Shown here in pieces: positions 1-5,485 of a stretch of 5,524 nt of DNA; positions within the stretch are counted from its first letter, which is position 1; every line of letters begins with the position of its first letter. The DNA lies in assembly GCA_030699255.1 (NCBI GenBank), contig JAUYJR010000006.1, forward strand, positions 1 through 5,524. The letters run 5' to 3'. Source of the DNA: a bacterium (GTDB taxonomy: Bacteria > Patescibacteriota > Minisyncoccia > Minisyncoccales > UBA10102). Made by a program: the position numbers and the translations under genes. Below the pieces are notes generated by a model that saw only the letters and a program-made list of their open reading frames with translations, was not told the origin of the DNA and did no database searches.

Positions 1-1
1 A

Positions 2-349
2 AGAGAAATCACCCTCACAGAAAATATCGTTTTACGGTTTATTAATAATGAGCTTAACGAAATAATTGAAGAAATTCCCGTGGGAGATAATCTTGCAAAC
101 GGCCAAGTATTTTGGGAAGGAGTTGTGGATGTTGGGGGAGAGCCCCAACATCTCATCATACAGACTCATCTGTTTAACGAAGCTGGGGATACAACCGTAT
201 TCTCTGTTCACCGTGATAGGAGCAAGAATACCACACAACTTATTTTTGAACTTGGTGGAGATGAAACAGGATTTCTCATATCCTATAATCAAGACGGAGA
301 AGTCTTAGCTGGAACATCCATATACGCGCAAGAGCCCATAGGGCAATAA
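2..349 (+). CDS. 3' part of a beta-rich protein, possibly a FimU/GspH-type minor pilin (5' end outside window)
   Basis: The frame is open from the first full codon to TAA at 347-349, giving 115 residues. GTG at 80 and other internal starts are less likely than a start upstream of the window, because the peptide reads sensibly before residue 27. Visible features are an amphipathic, helix-like stretch (about residues 8-25, with NNELNEIIEEIP), then alternating hydrophobic and polar strands rich in G, T and D, and a C-terminal segment FLISYNQDGEVL. There is no Cys, membrane segment or catalytic motif in the visible part. Position is the main clue: it lies 37 bases before pilV-, pilW- and pilX-like genes, where fimU (GspH family) sits in the Pseudomonas fimU-pilV-pilW-pilX cluster, and the terminal strand-DG-strand pattern loosely recalls GspH C-termini. 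The deciding N-terminal prepilin signal is not visible, so the family remains a guess. That it is coding is fairly secure. Confidence 0.6.
   Translation, partial: REITLTENIVLRFINNELNEIIEEIPVGDNLANGQVFWEGVVDVGGEPQHLIIQTHLFNEAGDTTVFSVHRDRSKNTTQLIFELGGDETGFLISYNQDGEVLAGTSIYAQEPIGQ
128..152. repeat. Perfect 10-bp inverted repeat with 5-base loop inside the first coding region
   Basis: GATGTTGGGG at 128-137 pairs perfectly with CCCCAACATC at 143-152 around the loop GAGAG. One further G-T pair (127/153) is possible. It lies inside the reading frame, encoding DVGGEPQH, and no T-run follows it, so it is not an ordinary intrinsic terminator. It would form a stable mRNA stem. Confidence 0.7.
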
Positions 350-386
350 AAAAACCCAAATTACAAATGACAAAACGGAAGCGAAT

Positions 387-872
387 ATGCATTATCAATC
401 CCAACAAGGAATAACACTCATTGAAGTTATTGTTGCTGTTGCAATAGCTGGCATGCTGATTGGCAGCATTTCAACACTTACAGTAATTTCTGTTCGTGTT
501 GGCGCGCAAACGCAAACATCCGTCCGGGCACTCTTTTTGGCGCAGGAGGCAATGGAAGCTGTTTGGAGTATTCGAGATGAAACAGTATGGGAAGAAAACG
601 GTATTGGAAGCTTTGAAGTAGCACAAGAGTACTATCCATTGCTTCTCTCGGACCCTCCCTTATGGGAGCTTGGTGAGGGGGTAGAGTCAATAGAGCAATT
701 CACCAGATCTATTATGCTGGAACAAGTGTATCGCAATGCAAATGATGACATTGCGGAGATGGGAACCGAGGATCCTGATACTCGCAGAGTCACCGTTCGC
801 GTTTCCTGGCAAGGGCGCAATGGCGAGCGAGAGGAAACGCTCACAGCATATATCACAAACTGGAGAGAATGA
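387..872 (+). CDS. pilV: PilV-like minor pilin (prepilin-type N-terminal cleavage/methylation protein)
   Basis: 161 residues, predicted minor pilin of the type IV pilus tip or initiation complex. The N-terminus is a short prepilin leader ending in Gly8, followed by ITLIEV. The prepilin peptidase would cut after Gly8 and methylate Ile9, and the conserved Glu5 of the mature protein is Glu13. A hydrophobic helix covers about residues 9-36. The segment LAQEAMEAVWSIRDE (about 51-65) and the C-terminal strands VTVRVSW and TAYITNWRE are typical of PilV-family proteins in Patescibacteria, from memory of the family. There is no cysteine. The ATG at 387 puts the cleavage Gly at a normal leader distance; the ribosome site is weak (GGAAG at 377-381). 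The gene ends in an ATGA overlap with the pilW-like gene, so the two are probably translationally coupled. The pilV name rests on family resemblance and gene order. Confidence 0.87.
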   Translation: MHYQSQQGITLIEVIVAVAIAGMLIGSISTLTVISVRVGAQTQTSVRALFLAQEAMEAVWSIRDETVWEENGIGSFEVAQEYYPLLLSDPPLWELGEGVESIEQFTRSIMLEQVYRNANDDIAEMGTEDPDTRRVTVRVSWQGRNGEREETLTAYITNWRE

Positions 873-1345
873 AACAGAAAGGATTCACCCTCATAGAAGT
901 GCTTGTGTATGTTGGTGTTGTTGGTATTGTGGCTTCTTCCGTCATTTCGTTTTCTCTGTGGATGCTCCGTACACAGGGGAATCTTGAACGGCAGGAGGCT
1001 GGTCTCGCAGAGGGTGAGCGTGTTATGTCAGCGATCTCCCGAGAAATTTGGGGATCTTTTGAAGTATATGAGCCTACAAGCACACTTAAAGAACATCCCG
1101 GCCAGCTTTCTCTAAAAACCGCACGGAGTGTTCCCGCGGAGGATCCTTTTGTTTATACCGATATATACCTGTGCGGAGACAAAATATGCGTGAAGCGGGA
1201 GGGAGAAGATTCTGTTGTGGCAAGTTCGGAAGATGTCGTAATAGAACAGCTGATATTCACGCGAAGCGGAGCAAGATCCTTTCGGGTTACCCTGGTTATT
1301 GATGGCGTTCAACTGCAGTCAACGTTTTCCATGCGAGCGTTTTAA
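869..1345 (+). CDS. pilW: PilW-like minor pilin (prepilin-type)
   Basis: 158 residues. MKQKG is a five-residue prepilin leader; cleavage after Gly5 would expose FTLIEV, with the conserved mature Glu5 at Glu10. A hydrophobic helix spans about residues 6-32 and continues as an amphipathic helix (RQEAGLAEGERVMSAISREI), then a beta-rich globular part. Cys102 and Cys107 (CGDKIC) lie close together and could form a small disulfide loop outside the membrane. The pattern around SSEDVVIEQLIFTRS followed by strands resembles PilW/PulJ-type pseudopilins of Patescibacteria. The start ATG (869) overlaps the previous stop as ATGA, and GGAGAG at 862-867 provides a purine-rich ribosome site, though very close to the start. 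It follows the pilV-like gene and precedes the pilX-like gene, the same order as pilV-pilW-pilX in Pseudomonas. Prepilin identity is secure; the exact subfamily is less so. Confidence 0.87.
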   Translation: MKQKGFTLIEVLVYVGVVGIVASSVISFSLWMLRTQGNLERQEAGLAEGERVMSAISREIWGSFEVYEPTSTLKEHPGQLSLKTARSVPAEDPFVYTDIYLCGDKICVKREGEDSVVASSEDVVIEQLIFTRSGARSFRVTLVIDGVQLQSTFSMRAF

Positions 1346-1365
1346 GGCGCAACACAAAACAGATT

Positions 1366-2661
1366 ATGTATATATCGCAAGTAAAAGGCAGAGTAAAAGA
1401 CGCAAATCAATCGGGAATGGCCGTGCTTTTAGTTGTTCTCTTTCTGTCCGCACTGTCTTTTTCTATTGTAATGGCTATTGCGTTTACCTCTGCCAATCAG
1501 CATCGTATGGCAGAGTCTCTGCGAGCCTCTCTCCAGGCGCGTTACAGCGCTGAAGCCGGAGCCGAAGACGCAATGCTTAGAATAAAAAAAGAGATGCAGT
1601 GGGTTTCCCCGTATGTCATTACGTTTCCAGAAGGCAGAGTAGATGTTTCCGTTTCCGGAATATTGGGAGGTGCAAGAACTATAACGGCGCAGGGAGAAAA
1701 TAAAGACCGTGTCCGCGTGGTACAAATCAAGTTTGGACTCTCCTCAACAAAGACATCATTTTTCTACGGCGCGCAGGTAGGAAACGGCGGAATGGCAATG
1801 AGGTCCGGAAGCAGGGTGATTGGTAACGTGTTTTCAAATGGAAGTGTAGAGGGAACCTCGAGCGGATCTCGGGGGGAAATTACAGATACCGTTATGGTGG
1901 CTCAGAATGGAAATCTCATAAGAAACCTTATTGTTGGTATGAATGCCTATGCGTATTCGTGCGACAATTCAAATATTACCGGAACACTCACTATCATAGC
2001 AGGAGGAACGCTTGCTGGTTGTAACGCGGGAGTATTAGATCAACAATTGAATGAGATTCTTCCAAAAGAATTTGCCGTAAGTGGGGAGATGATAGAAAGC
2101 TGGAAAGAAGATGCCGAAACAGGAGAGGTGATAGTTGGAGATTACACCATTGCCAATAATGATCAGGTAACGCTGGGGCCCGTTAAAATTGACGGCAATT
2201 TCCATATCGGGAATAGTGCGCAACTCATTGTAACGGGAACCATTTGGGTTACGGGTACGTTTGATAGCGGTCCTAATGCCATAATCAGACTCAATGAGGA
2301 GAGTTATGGAGACCTAAGCGGAGTTTTTATTGTAGAAGGAACAGCAAGGATTCGGAATGGAATAGACTTACGAGGTACGGATAGTCCCGGCAGCTATATG
2401 CTCTTTGTAGGGACAAGTTCTTCAATGGCTGAATCTTCTCCGGCAATTGAGGTGAACAATAACGTTTCTGGCGACATGATGTTTTCTCCTAACGGTCTTC
2501 TTCTTATTAATAACAATGTGAATCTTGTAGGAGTAACAGGAAATCGTCTCATACTAAACAATAATGTTGAGATAACGTACGAGGTTGGCCTTGCCAATCT
2601 TTCGTTTACCTCGGGTCCGGGAGCCGGATGGCAGCTTCTGTCATGGAAAGAAGTGGAATAA
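1366..2661 (+). CDS. pilX: PilX-like pilus assembly protein with large beta-solenoid-like passenger domain
   Basis: 431 residues. The N-terminal part matches the PilX N-terminal pattern: a basic leader, Gly17, then the hydrophobic helix MAVLLVVLFLSALSFSIVMA (about 18-40) and an amphipathic helix ending ARYSAEAGAEDAMLRIKKE. After Gly17 the sequence lacks the usual Glu at mature position 5, as in other PilX-like proteins, so processing by the prepilin peptidase is possible but not certain. Residues about 130-431 form a long Gly/Asn/Thr/Val-rich passenger with many short strands, two cysteines (199 and 219) that could form a disulfide, and three NNNV motifs at 364, 382 and 398, suggesting a beta-solenoid. 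Pseudomonas PilX is under half this length. The gene starts 20 bases after the pilW-like stop with no convincing Shine-Dalgarno site. It may sit at the pilus tip and bind surfaces; that role is inferred. Confidence 0.83.
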   Translation: MYISQVKGRVKDANQSGMAVLLVVLFLSALSFSIVMAIAFTSANQHRMAESLRASLQARYSAEAGAEDAMLRIKKEMQWVSPYVITFPEGRVDVSVSGILGGARTITAQGENKDRVRVVQIKFGLSSTKTSFFYGAQVGNGGMAMRSGSRVIGNVFSNGSVEGTSSGSRGEITDTVMVAQNGNLIRNLIVGMNAYAYSCDNSNITGTLTIIAGGTLAGCNAGVLDQQLNEILPKEFAVSGEMIESWKEDAETGEVIVGDYTIANNDQVTLGPVKIDGNFHIGNSAQLIVTGTIWVTGTFDSGPNAIIRLNEESYGDLSGVFIVEGTARIRNGIDLRGTDSPGSYMLFVGTSSSMAESSPAIEVNNNVSGDMMFSPNGLLLINNNVNLVGVTGNRLILNNNVEITYEVGLANLSFTSGPGAGWQLLSWKEVE

Positions 2662-2672
2662 CAAATGTTTCA

Positions 2673-2697
2673 TGGTATAGTGTGGACATGGTAGAAT
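2673..2697 (+). promoter_or_regulatory. Tandem extended -10 boxes before pilM; candidate leaderless promoter
   Basis: TGGTATAGT at 2673-2681 and TGGTAGAAT at 2689-2697 each carry a TGN extension and match TATAAT at five of six bases. Placing the last hexamer base at -7 puts the start sites at about 2688, exactly the A of an in-frame pilM ATG, and about 2704, two bases before the next in-frame ATG (2706). Only a poor -35 match is present (TGGAAT at 2654-2659, overlapping the pilX stop). The second box is identical over nine bases to the tRNA promoter's -10 at 5267-5275. Not experimentally supported. Confidence 0.45.
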
Positions 2698-3806
2698 CTT
2701 TTTCTATGCGACCTCAGGCGTTTGGACTTGATATCTCCGATCTTTCCATTAAGATTATTGATTTGACTAACCACACCCCTCTCCTTTCTCTTTATGGAAA
2801 TAAAAAAGAAACGCGCATTTCCGTGTACGGAGAACTGCGCATCAAGCAGGGCATTGTAGAGAAGGGAGAGATTAAAAAACAGGCAGATCTTCAGGAAGGC
2901 ATCCGGCGCGCTGTTTCATCTCTCTCCGGAACCGCACTAAACAAAAGGCATGTTGTTGCTTCTCTCCCTGAAGAACGGGCGTTTGTGCAAGTAATTCAAC
3001 TCCCGCGCATGAGCAAGCAAGAGGCTATGAGCGCGGTCCCCTTTGAGGCAGAAAACTACATTCCCTACGCCCTTGATTCTGTGTACATTGATTTTGAAAT
3101 TTTACCCACTCTTCCAAATGCGGATCATATTGATGTTCTCCTGTGCGCTCTCCCGCGCGAGATTGTTGACCCCTATGTGGAGGCCATTCGTGGGGCAGGG
3201 TTTACTCCTCTTGCTCTTGAGATAGAATCTCTCTCATTCTCCAGAGCCCTTATGAGAGGGAGTGTATCTCCCGTCCCTGTCTTAATCATGGATTTGGGAG
3301 AAACAAGAACCGGTATTGCCGTTTTCTCGGACTCATCTCTTCGGTTTACTTCCTCTGTGCCAGTATCTGGAGCCGAGCTCACGGAAGCTATTATGCGTTC
3401 TCTTGGAGTTGAGCAGTCTCAAGCCGAAGCCCTAAAGCTCTCGCATGGTCTTTCAAGAGCTTCCGGAGAAGATAGTGGCGTGCTTCAAGCACTCATTCCT
3501 CCAATGACCAATCTAGTGGAACAGACAAAGAAGTACATGAATTTTTATGAATCGCATGAAGAGCATCGGCACGTATCGTTAAAAAAGGAAACAAAGATAG
3601 GAAAGGTTATTCTCTGTGGAGGAGGAGCGAGTATGAAGGGGATTATTCCTTTTCTTGCCAAGGAGCTGAGCATTGAGGTTGAAAAGGGTAATCCATGGGT
3701 GAACACTCCTCTCTTCCGCGGTACTCTTCCTCCTCTTGCCTTGCCAGATGCCTTGCGGTACACAACCGCCATAGGACTGGCTCTGCGAGGAAATACCTAT
3801 GATTAA
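2688..3806 (+). CDS. pilM: PilM, actin-like cytoplasmic ATPase of the type IV pilus assembly platform
   Basis: 372 residues from the chosen start. PilM is a cytoplasmic FtsA/actin-fold protein that binds ATP and the N-terminal tail of PilN. Visible landmarks are phosphate-1 FGLDISDLSIK (about residues 12-22), the 1C-like region with VVASLPEERAFVQVI and PFEAENYIPYAL, phosphate-2 MDLGETRTGIAVF, and the adenosine motif VILCGGGASMKGI near the C-terminus. The length fits the family (about 350-370). In-frame ATGs occur at 2628, 2643, 2688 and 2706. The first two overlap pilX and add residues unlike any PilM N-terminus I recall; 2628 does have GGGAG four bases upstream. The ATG at 2688 gives MVESFSMRPQAFGLD, normal spacing to phosphate-1, and matches a predicted transcription start; 2706 is also possible. 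The stop overlaps pilN by 8 bases. Function is secure; the start is uncertain. Confidence 0.93.
   Translation: MVESFSMRPQAFGLDISDLSIKIIDLTNHTPLLSLYGNKKETRISVYGELRIKQGIVEKGEIKKQADLQEGIRRAVSSLSGTALNKRHVVASLPEERAFVQVIQLPRMSKQEAMSAVPFEAENYIPYALDSVYIDFEILPTLPNADHIDVLLCALPREIVDPYVEAIRGAGFTPLALEIESLSFSRALMRGSVSPVPVLIMDLGETRTGIAVFSDSSLRFTSSVPVSGAELTEAIMRSLGVEQSQAEALKLSHGLSRASGEDSGVLQALIPPMTNLVEQTKKYMNFYESHEEHRHVSLKKETKIGKVILCGGGASMKGIIPFLAKELSIEVEKGNPWVNTPLFRGTLPPLALPDALRYTTAIGLALRGNTYD
3785..3792 (+). promoter_or_regulatory. Ribosome binding site of pilN
   Basis: GCGAGGAA lies at the end of pilM, with AGGA (3788-3791) seven bases before ATG 3799. It is the clearest Shine-Dalgarno match among the pil genes here and fixes the pilN start inside pilM, also supported by the conserved MINLLPP N-terminus. 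Confidence 0.65.
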
Positions 3807-4362
3807 CCTCCTCCCTCCACAAGATAAATATGCTCTTGCTCAGGAGTTGCGACTGCGCGCTGTTGGGGTGCTTTTTGGTGTGATTGGTTTGTGTGCTCTC
3901 CTCTTTCTTGGATTTCTGGCGATTGTCCGTATTTCTCTTTCGGAACAGATTCATTCCTATGAAGCGCTCGCTGATTCTTTTGCTCAAGATTTTGCCAAAG
4001 AATCAGAGCTTGCCTCAATAGTTAAAGAAACAAACAGACAACTTATTTCCGTTGTTGGATTTTATGAGAGCCAATCTTTCGTTACATCGGTTCTTGACCA
4101 TATTTCCTATGCTCTGCCGAGCGACATGAACGTAACACATGTAACCTACGAGGCTCCACAGGAGAGACGGTTGGGGAAGCAGGTTGTGCAAGACCCTGGA
4201 AAAATAACGATTCGAGGCTTTGCTCCAACCAGGGCGTTGCTTGTGGAGTTTACCGAACGAATGAACTCAGATCCATTTTTCCAAAATGTTTCCTTCCCTC
4301 CTTCAAACTGGGCATCATCTGTAAATGTTCAGTTTTCAATGTCTTCTGATCTTGCTCCATGA
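3799..4362 (+). CDS. pilN: PilN, membrane protein of the type IV pilus alignment/assembly platform
   Basis: 187 residues. The N-terminus MINLLPP is the hallmark of PilN: this short cytoplasmic tail docks into PilM. A single membrane helix follows (about residues 21-44), then a coiled-coil-prone stretch (about 48-80) and an extracytoplasmic alpha/beta domain (about 90-187) with the PilN-like elements SFVTSVLDHISYALP, ITIRGFAPTRALLVEFTERM and DPFFQNVSF. The length is close to the usual size for the family. The gene begins within the last codons of pilM (8-base overlap) behind a good ribosome site and ends in an ATGA overlap with pilO, so pilM-N-O are tightly coupled, as expected for proteins forming a fixed-ratio complex. 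No anomalies are visible. Confidence 0.94.
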   Translation: MINLLPPQDKYALAQELRLRAVGVLFGVIGLCALLFLGFLAIVRISLSEQIHSYEALADSFAQDFAKESELASIVKETNRQLISVVGFYESQSFVTSVLDHISYALPSDMNVTHVTYEAPQERRLGKQVVQDPGKITIRGFAPTRALLVEFTERMNSDPFFQNVSFPPSNWASSVNVQFSMSSDLAP

Positions 4363-4877
4363 ATACAAAACAAAAAACACTTCTAGTAATTACTGGAGGG
4401 TCTGCCGTGATGCTGGGGATTCTTGTATTTCTCATTATCCCTTTTGCGGGGCATGTTTCAGCAAACTCAGCAAAACTTGAGGAGCTGAAAGGGCAGATTG
4501 CACAGATGGCGGCGGACGAGAAGAGTATTCAGTATTTCCAAAATATTATTGCGGGAAAATCAAAAGATATGGGCAGAATCTCCGAAATATTCATAGATAG
4601 AACGTCGCCTATCGCGTTCATTGAATTTTTAGAAGATCTGGGGGGAGATACTCTTGAGGTGGTGCCGGGAGTGGTTGAAAAGGAGGACAACCTTCCCTGG
4701 GATTTTTTGGAGTTTCGCATTACAATGCATGGCTCCTATAAGGACCTTTTCCTATTCCTTGAGGGATTAGAACACAGCCCCTATCTTGTGGAGGTAAAAA
4801 CCATGTCGCTTGCTCAGGAGCTTGATGGCAACCTTCGTCTTTCCCTTGTTATACAGGTATTTGTAAGTACTCCGTAA
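4359..4877 (+). CDS. pilO: PilO, membrane protein of the type IV pilus alignment/assembly platform
   Basis: 172 residues. The topology is that of PilO: a short basic N-terminus (MNTKQK), one membrane helix (about residues 8-29), a coiled coil (about 33-56, SANSAKLEELKGQIAQMAAD), and a ferredoxin-like extracytoplasmic domain ending in the MHGSYKDLFLFLEGLEHSPYLVEV element, the PilO-type strand-helix-strand in which one subunit pairs with another. PilO would dimerise with PilN outside the membrane. The length is slightly below the common 200 or so residues, as is usual in the reduced versions of Patescibacteria. The ATG overlaps the pilN stop as ATGA with no clear Shine-Dalgarno site, implying translational coupling. 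Identification rests on topology, the C-terminal motif and its place after pilN. Confidence 0.92.
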   Translation: MNTKQKTLLVITGGSAVMLGILVFLIIPFAGHVSANSAKLEELKGQIAQMAADEKSIQYFQNIIAGKSKDMGRISEIFIDRTSPIAFIEFLEDLGGDTLEVVPGVVEKEDNLPWDFLEFRITMHGSYKDLFLFLEGLEHSPYLVEVKTMSLAQELDGNLRLSLVIQVFVSTP

Positions 4878-4882
4878 ATTCT

Positions 4883-5161
4883 ATGAAGAAAGATTTTTTT
4901 AGCGTTATCCAGAACATTTTTGAGCGATATACCGTGTCCTTTCTGATGGGGTCTCTGTTTTTGACAGTTCTCATTGCGAGTGCATTCTTCTTTGTTCACG
5001 TATACCTTGTGCAGAGAGACGCGCGCGTTGGAGACAGGGTTCTTTTGGAGTTTCGAGAAGATCTACTGGAAGATATTCGGGAAGAATGGCAAAAACGGGA
5101 GAATGTGAGACAGGAATCTCTTCCTCCTGAAAGGAATATATTCTCATCTGTTGAGGGTTAG
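4883..5161 (+). CDS. Small single-pass membrane protein of unknown function in the pilP position
   Basis: 92 residues, starting five bases after the pilO stop, so it belongs to the same operon. It has an N-terminal amphipathic region (1-16), one strong membrane helix (about 20-43), then a charged helix (LLEFREDLLEDIREEWQKRENVR) and a short tail PPERNIFSSVEG. In pilMNOPQ operons the next gene is pilP, a lipoprotein with a beta domain binding the PilQ secretin. This protein has no lipobox Cys and is too short for a PilP domain, so it is not a recognisable PilP. The membrane-helix-plus-coil layout resembles a miniature PilN or PilO without the globular domain. It could be a small platform partner, but I do not recognise the family. 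The start has no obvious Shine-Dalgarno site; no other nearby in-frame ATG would preserve the N-terminus. Confidence 0.8.
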   Translation: MKKDFFSVIQNIFERYTVSFLMGSLFLTVLIASAFFFVHVYLVQRDARVGDRVLLEFREDLLEDIREEWQKRENVRQESLPPERNIFSSVEG

Positions 5162-5187
5162 CAAACTAGTATTGCTTTGTAAACTTC

Positions 5188-5199
5188 GAGCATATGCTC
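5188..5199. repeat. 12-bp perfect palindrome in the pil/tRNA intergenic region
   Basis: GAGCATATGCTC is a perfect self-complementary 12-mer about 26 bases after the last pil stop codon. With no loop bases it is more plausible as a DNA protein-binding site than as an RNA hairpin, but it may be chance. Confidence 0.4.
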
Positions 5200-5210
5200 T
5201 ACGTTGCAGA

Positions 5211-5241
5211 ATCAAAAGCTTAGTCTTGGTAAGCTTTTGAT
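5211..5241 (+). terminator. Perfect 12-bp hairpin after the pil operon; possible operon terminator
   Basis: ATCAAAAGCTTA (5211-5222) pairs perfectly with TAAGCTTTTGAT (5230-5241) around a 7-base loop GTCTTGG. It lies 50 bases after the last pil stop and just before the tRNA promoter, where a terminator is expected. Against this, the stem is AT-rich and the only T-run (TTTT) is inside the 3' arm, followed by ACGGGG rather than U-rich sequence. The inverted repeat is certain; termination is not. Confidence 0.45.
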
Positions 5242-5294
5242 ACGGGGTTGAATTTTGCTGGAAATTTGGTAGAATGCTCCAAATTGCCCCGTAT
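5240..5294. repeat. 8-bp inverted repeat framing the tRNA promoter
   Basis: ATACGGGG (5240-5247) and CCCCGTAT (5287-5294) are exact reverse complements. The -35, -10 and predicted start site of the tRNA promoter lie between them. They could be operator half-sites, or an RNA stem in transcripts that read through from the pil operon. Confidence 0.45.
5248..5275 (+). promoter_or_regulatory. Sigma70-type promoter of the tRNA-Arg/tRNA-His unit
   Basis: TTGAAT (-35, 5248-5253) and TAGAAT (-10, 5270-5275) are separated by 16 bases, and TGG directly before the -10 makes it an extended -10. The predicted transcription start is about 5282, giving a roughly 34-base leader before tRNA-Arg. In the leader, AAATTGCC (5281-5288) can pair with GGTAATTT (5304-5311) with one G-U, so it is probably a folded pre-tRNA leader. 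Confidence 0.75.
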
Positions 5295-5315
5295 AGGAAG
5301 ATAGGTAATTTGTAT

Positions 5316-5389
5316 CTCCCCGTAGCTTAATTGGATAGAGCAACTCCCTTCTAAGGAGTAGGTTGCAGGTTCAACTCCTGCCGGGGAGA
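5316..5389 (+). tRNA. tRNA-Arg (anticodon UCU)
   Basis: A full cloverleaf can be drawn. Acceptor CTCCCCG/CGGGGAG (5316-5322, 5382-5388) with discriminator A5389; TA at positions 8-9; D arm GCTT/GAGC; anticodon stem ACTCC/GGAGT with loop CTTCTAA, anticodon TCT at 5350-5352; five-base variable loop AGGTT; T stem GCAGG/CCTGC with loop TTCAACT. It reads AGA codons (and AGG by wobble). CCA is not encoded, so it must be added by a tRNA nucleotidyltransferase. First base C1 is slightly unusual. Confidence 0.96.
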
Positions 5390-5392
5390 CAT

Positions 5393-5467
5393 GGCGGTCG
5401 TAGCTTAACTGGTTAAAGCGCCTCGCTGTGGCCGAGGAGACTGCGGGTTCGAGTCCCGTCGATCGCC
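5393..5467 (+). tRNA. tRNA-His (anticodon GUG)
   Basis: A full cloverleaf can be drawn with the histidine-specific extra base: G-1 (5393) pairs with discriminator C73 (5467), extending acceptor GCGGTCG/CGATCGC (one G-T pair). D arm GCTT/AAGC; anticodon stem CCTCG/CGAGG with loop CTGTGGC, anticodon GTG at 5428-5430; variable loop AGACT; T stem GCGGG/CCCGT with loop TTCGAGT. CCA is not encoded. It starts three bases after tRNA-Arg, so both are surely cut from one transcript. Confidence 0.96.
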
Positions 5468-5485
5468 CCCCATTCTAATGAATAG

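Noticed and set aside
368..415. 15-codon plus-strand frame MTKRKRICIINPNKE overlapping the pilV-like start
   Set aside because: No ribosome site and no conservation evidence. It overlaps the prepilin leader in another frame and is short enough to be chance.
655..668. Small hairpin CTCCC-TTAT-GGGAG in the pilV-like gene
   Set aside because: Only a 5-bp stem inside coding sequence, well within chance expectation.
870..872. Possible TGA recoding (code 25) as in some Patescibacteria
   Set aside because: TGA ends the pilV-like gene and pilN exactly at ATGA overlaps with the next genes, so it acts as a stop here.
1429..1725. 98-codon minus-strand open frame inside the pilX-like gene
   Set aside because: It is a shadow of the PilX-like N-terminal coding region, with no domain and no ribosome site.
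2628..2687. N-terminal extension of PilM from ATG 2628 or 2643
   Set aside because: It overlaps pilX by 34 or 19 bases, and the added residues do not resemble PilM N-termini. Kept only as an alternative because GGGAG precedes 2628.
3643..3987. 114-codon minus-strand open frame across the pilM/pilN junction
   Set aside because: It is antisense to pilM and pilN, whose family motifs are clear. The peptide is basic and low in complexity, with no recognisable domain.
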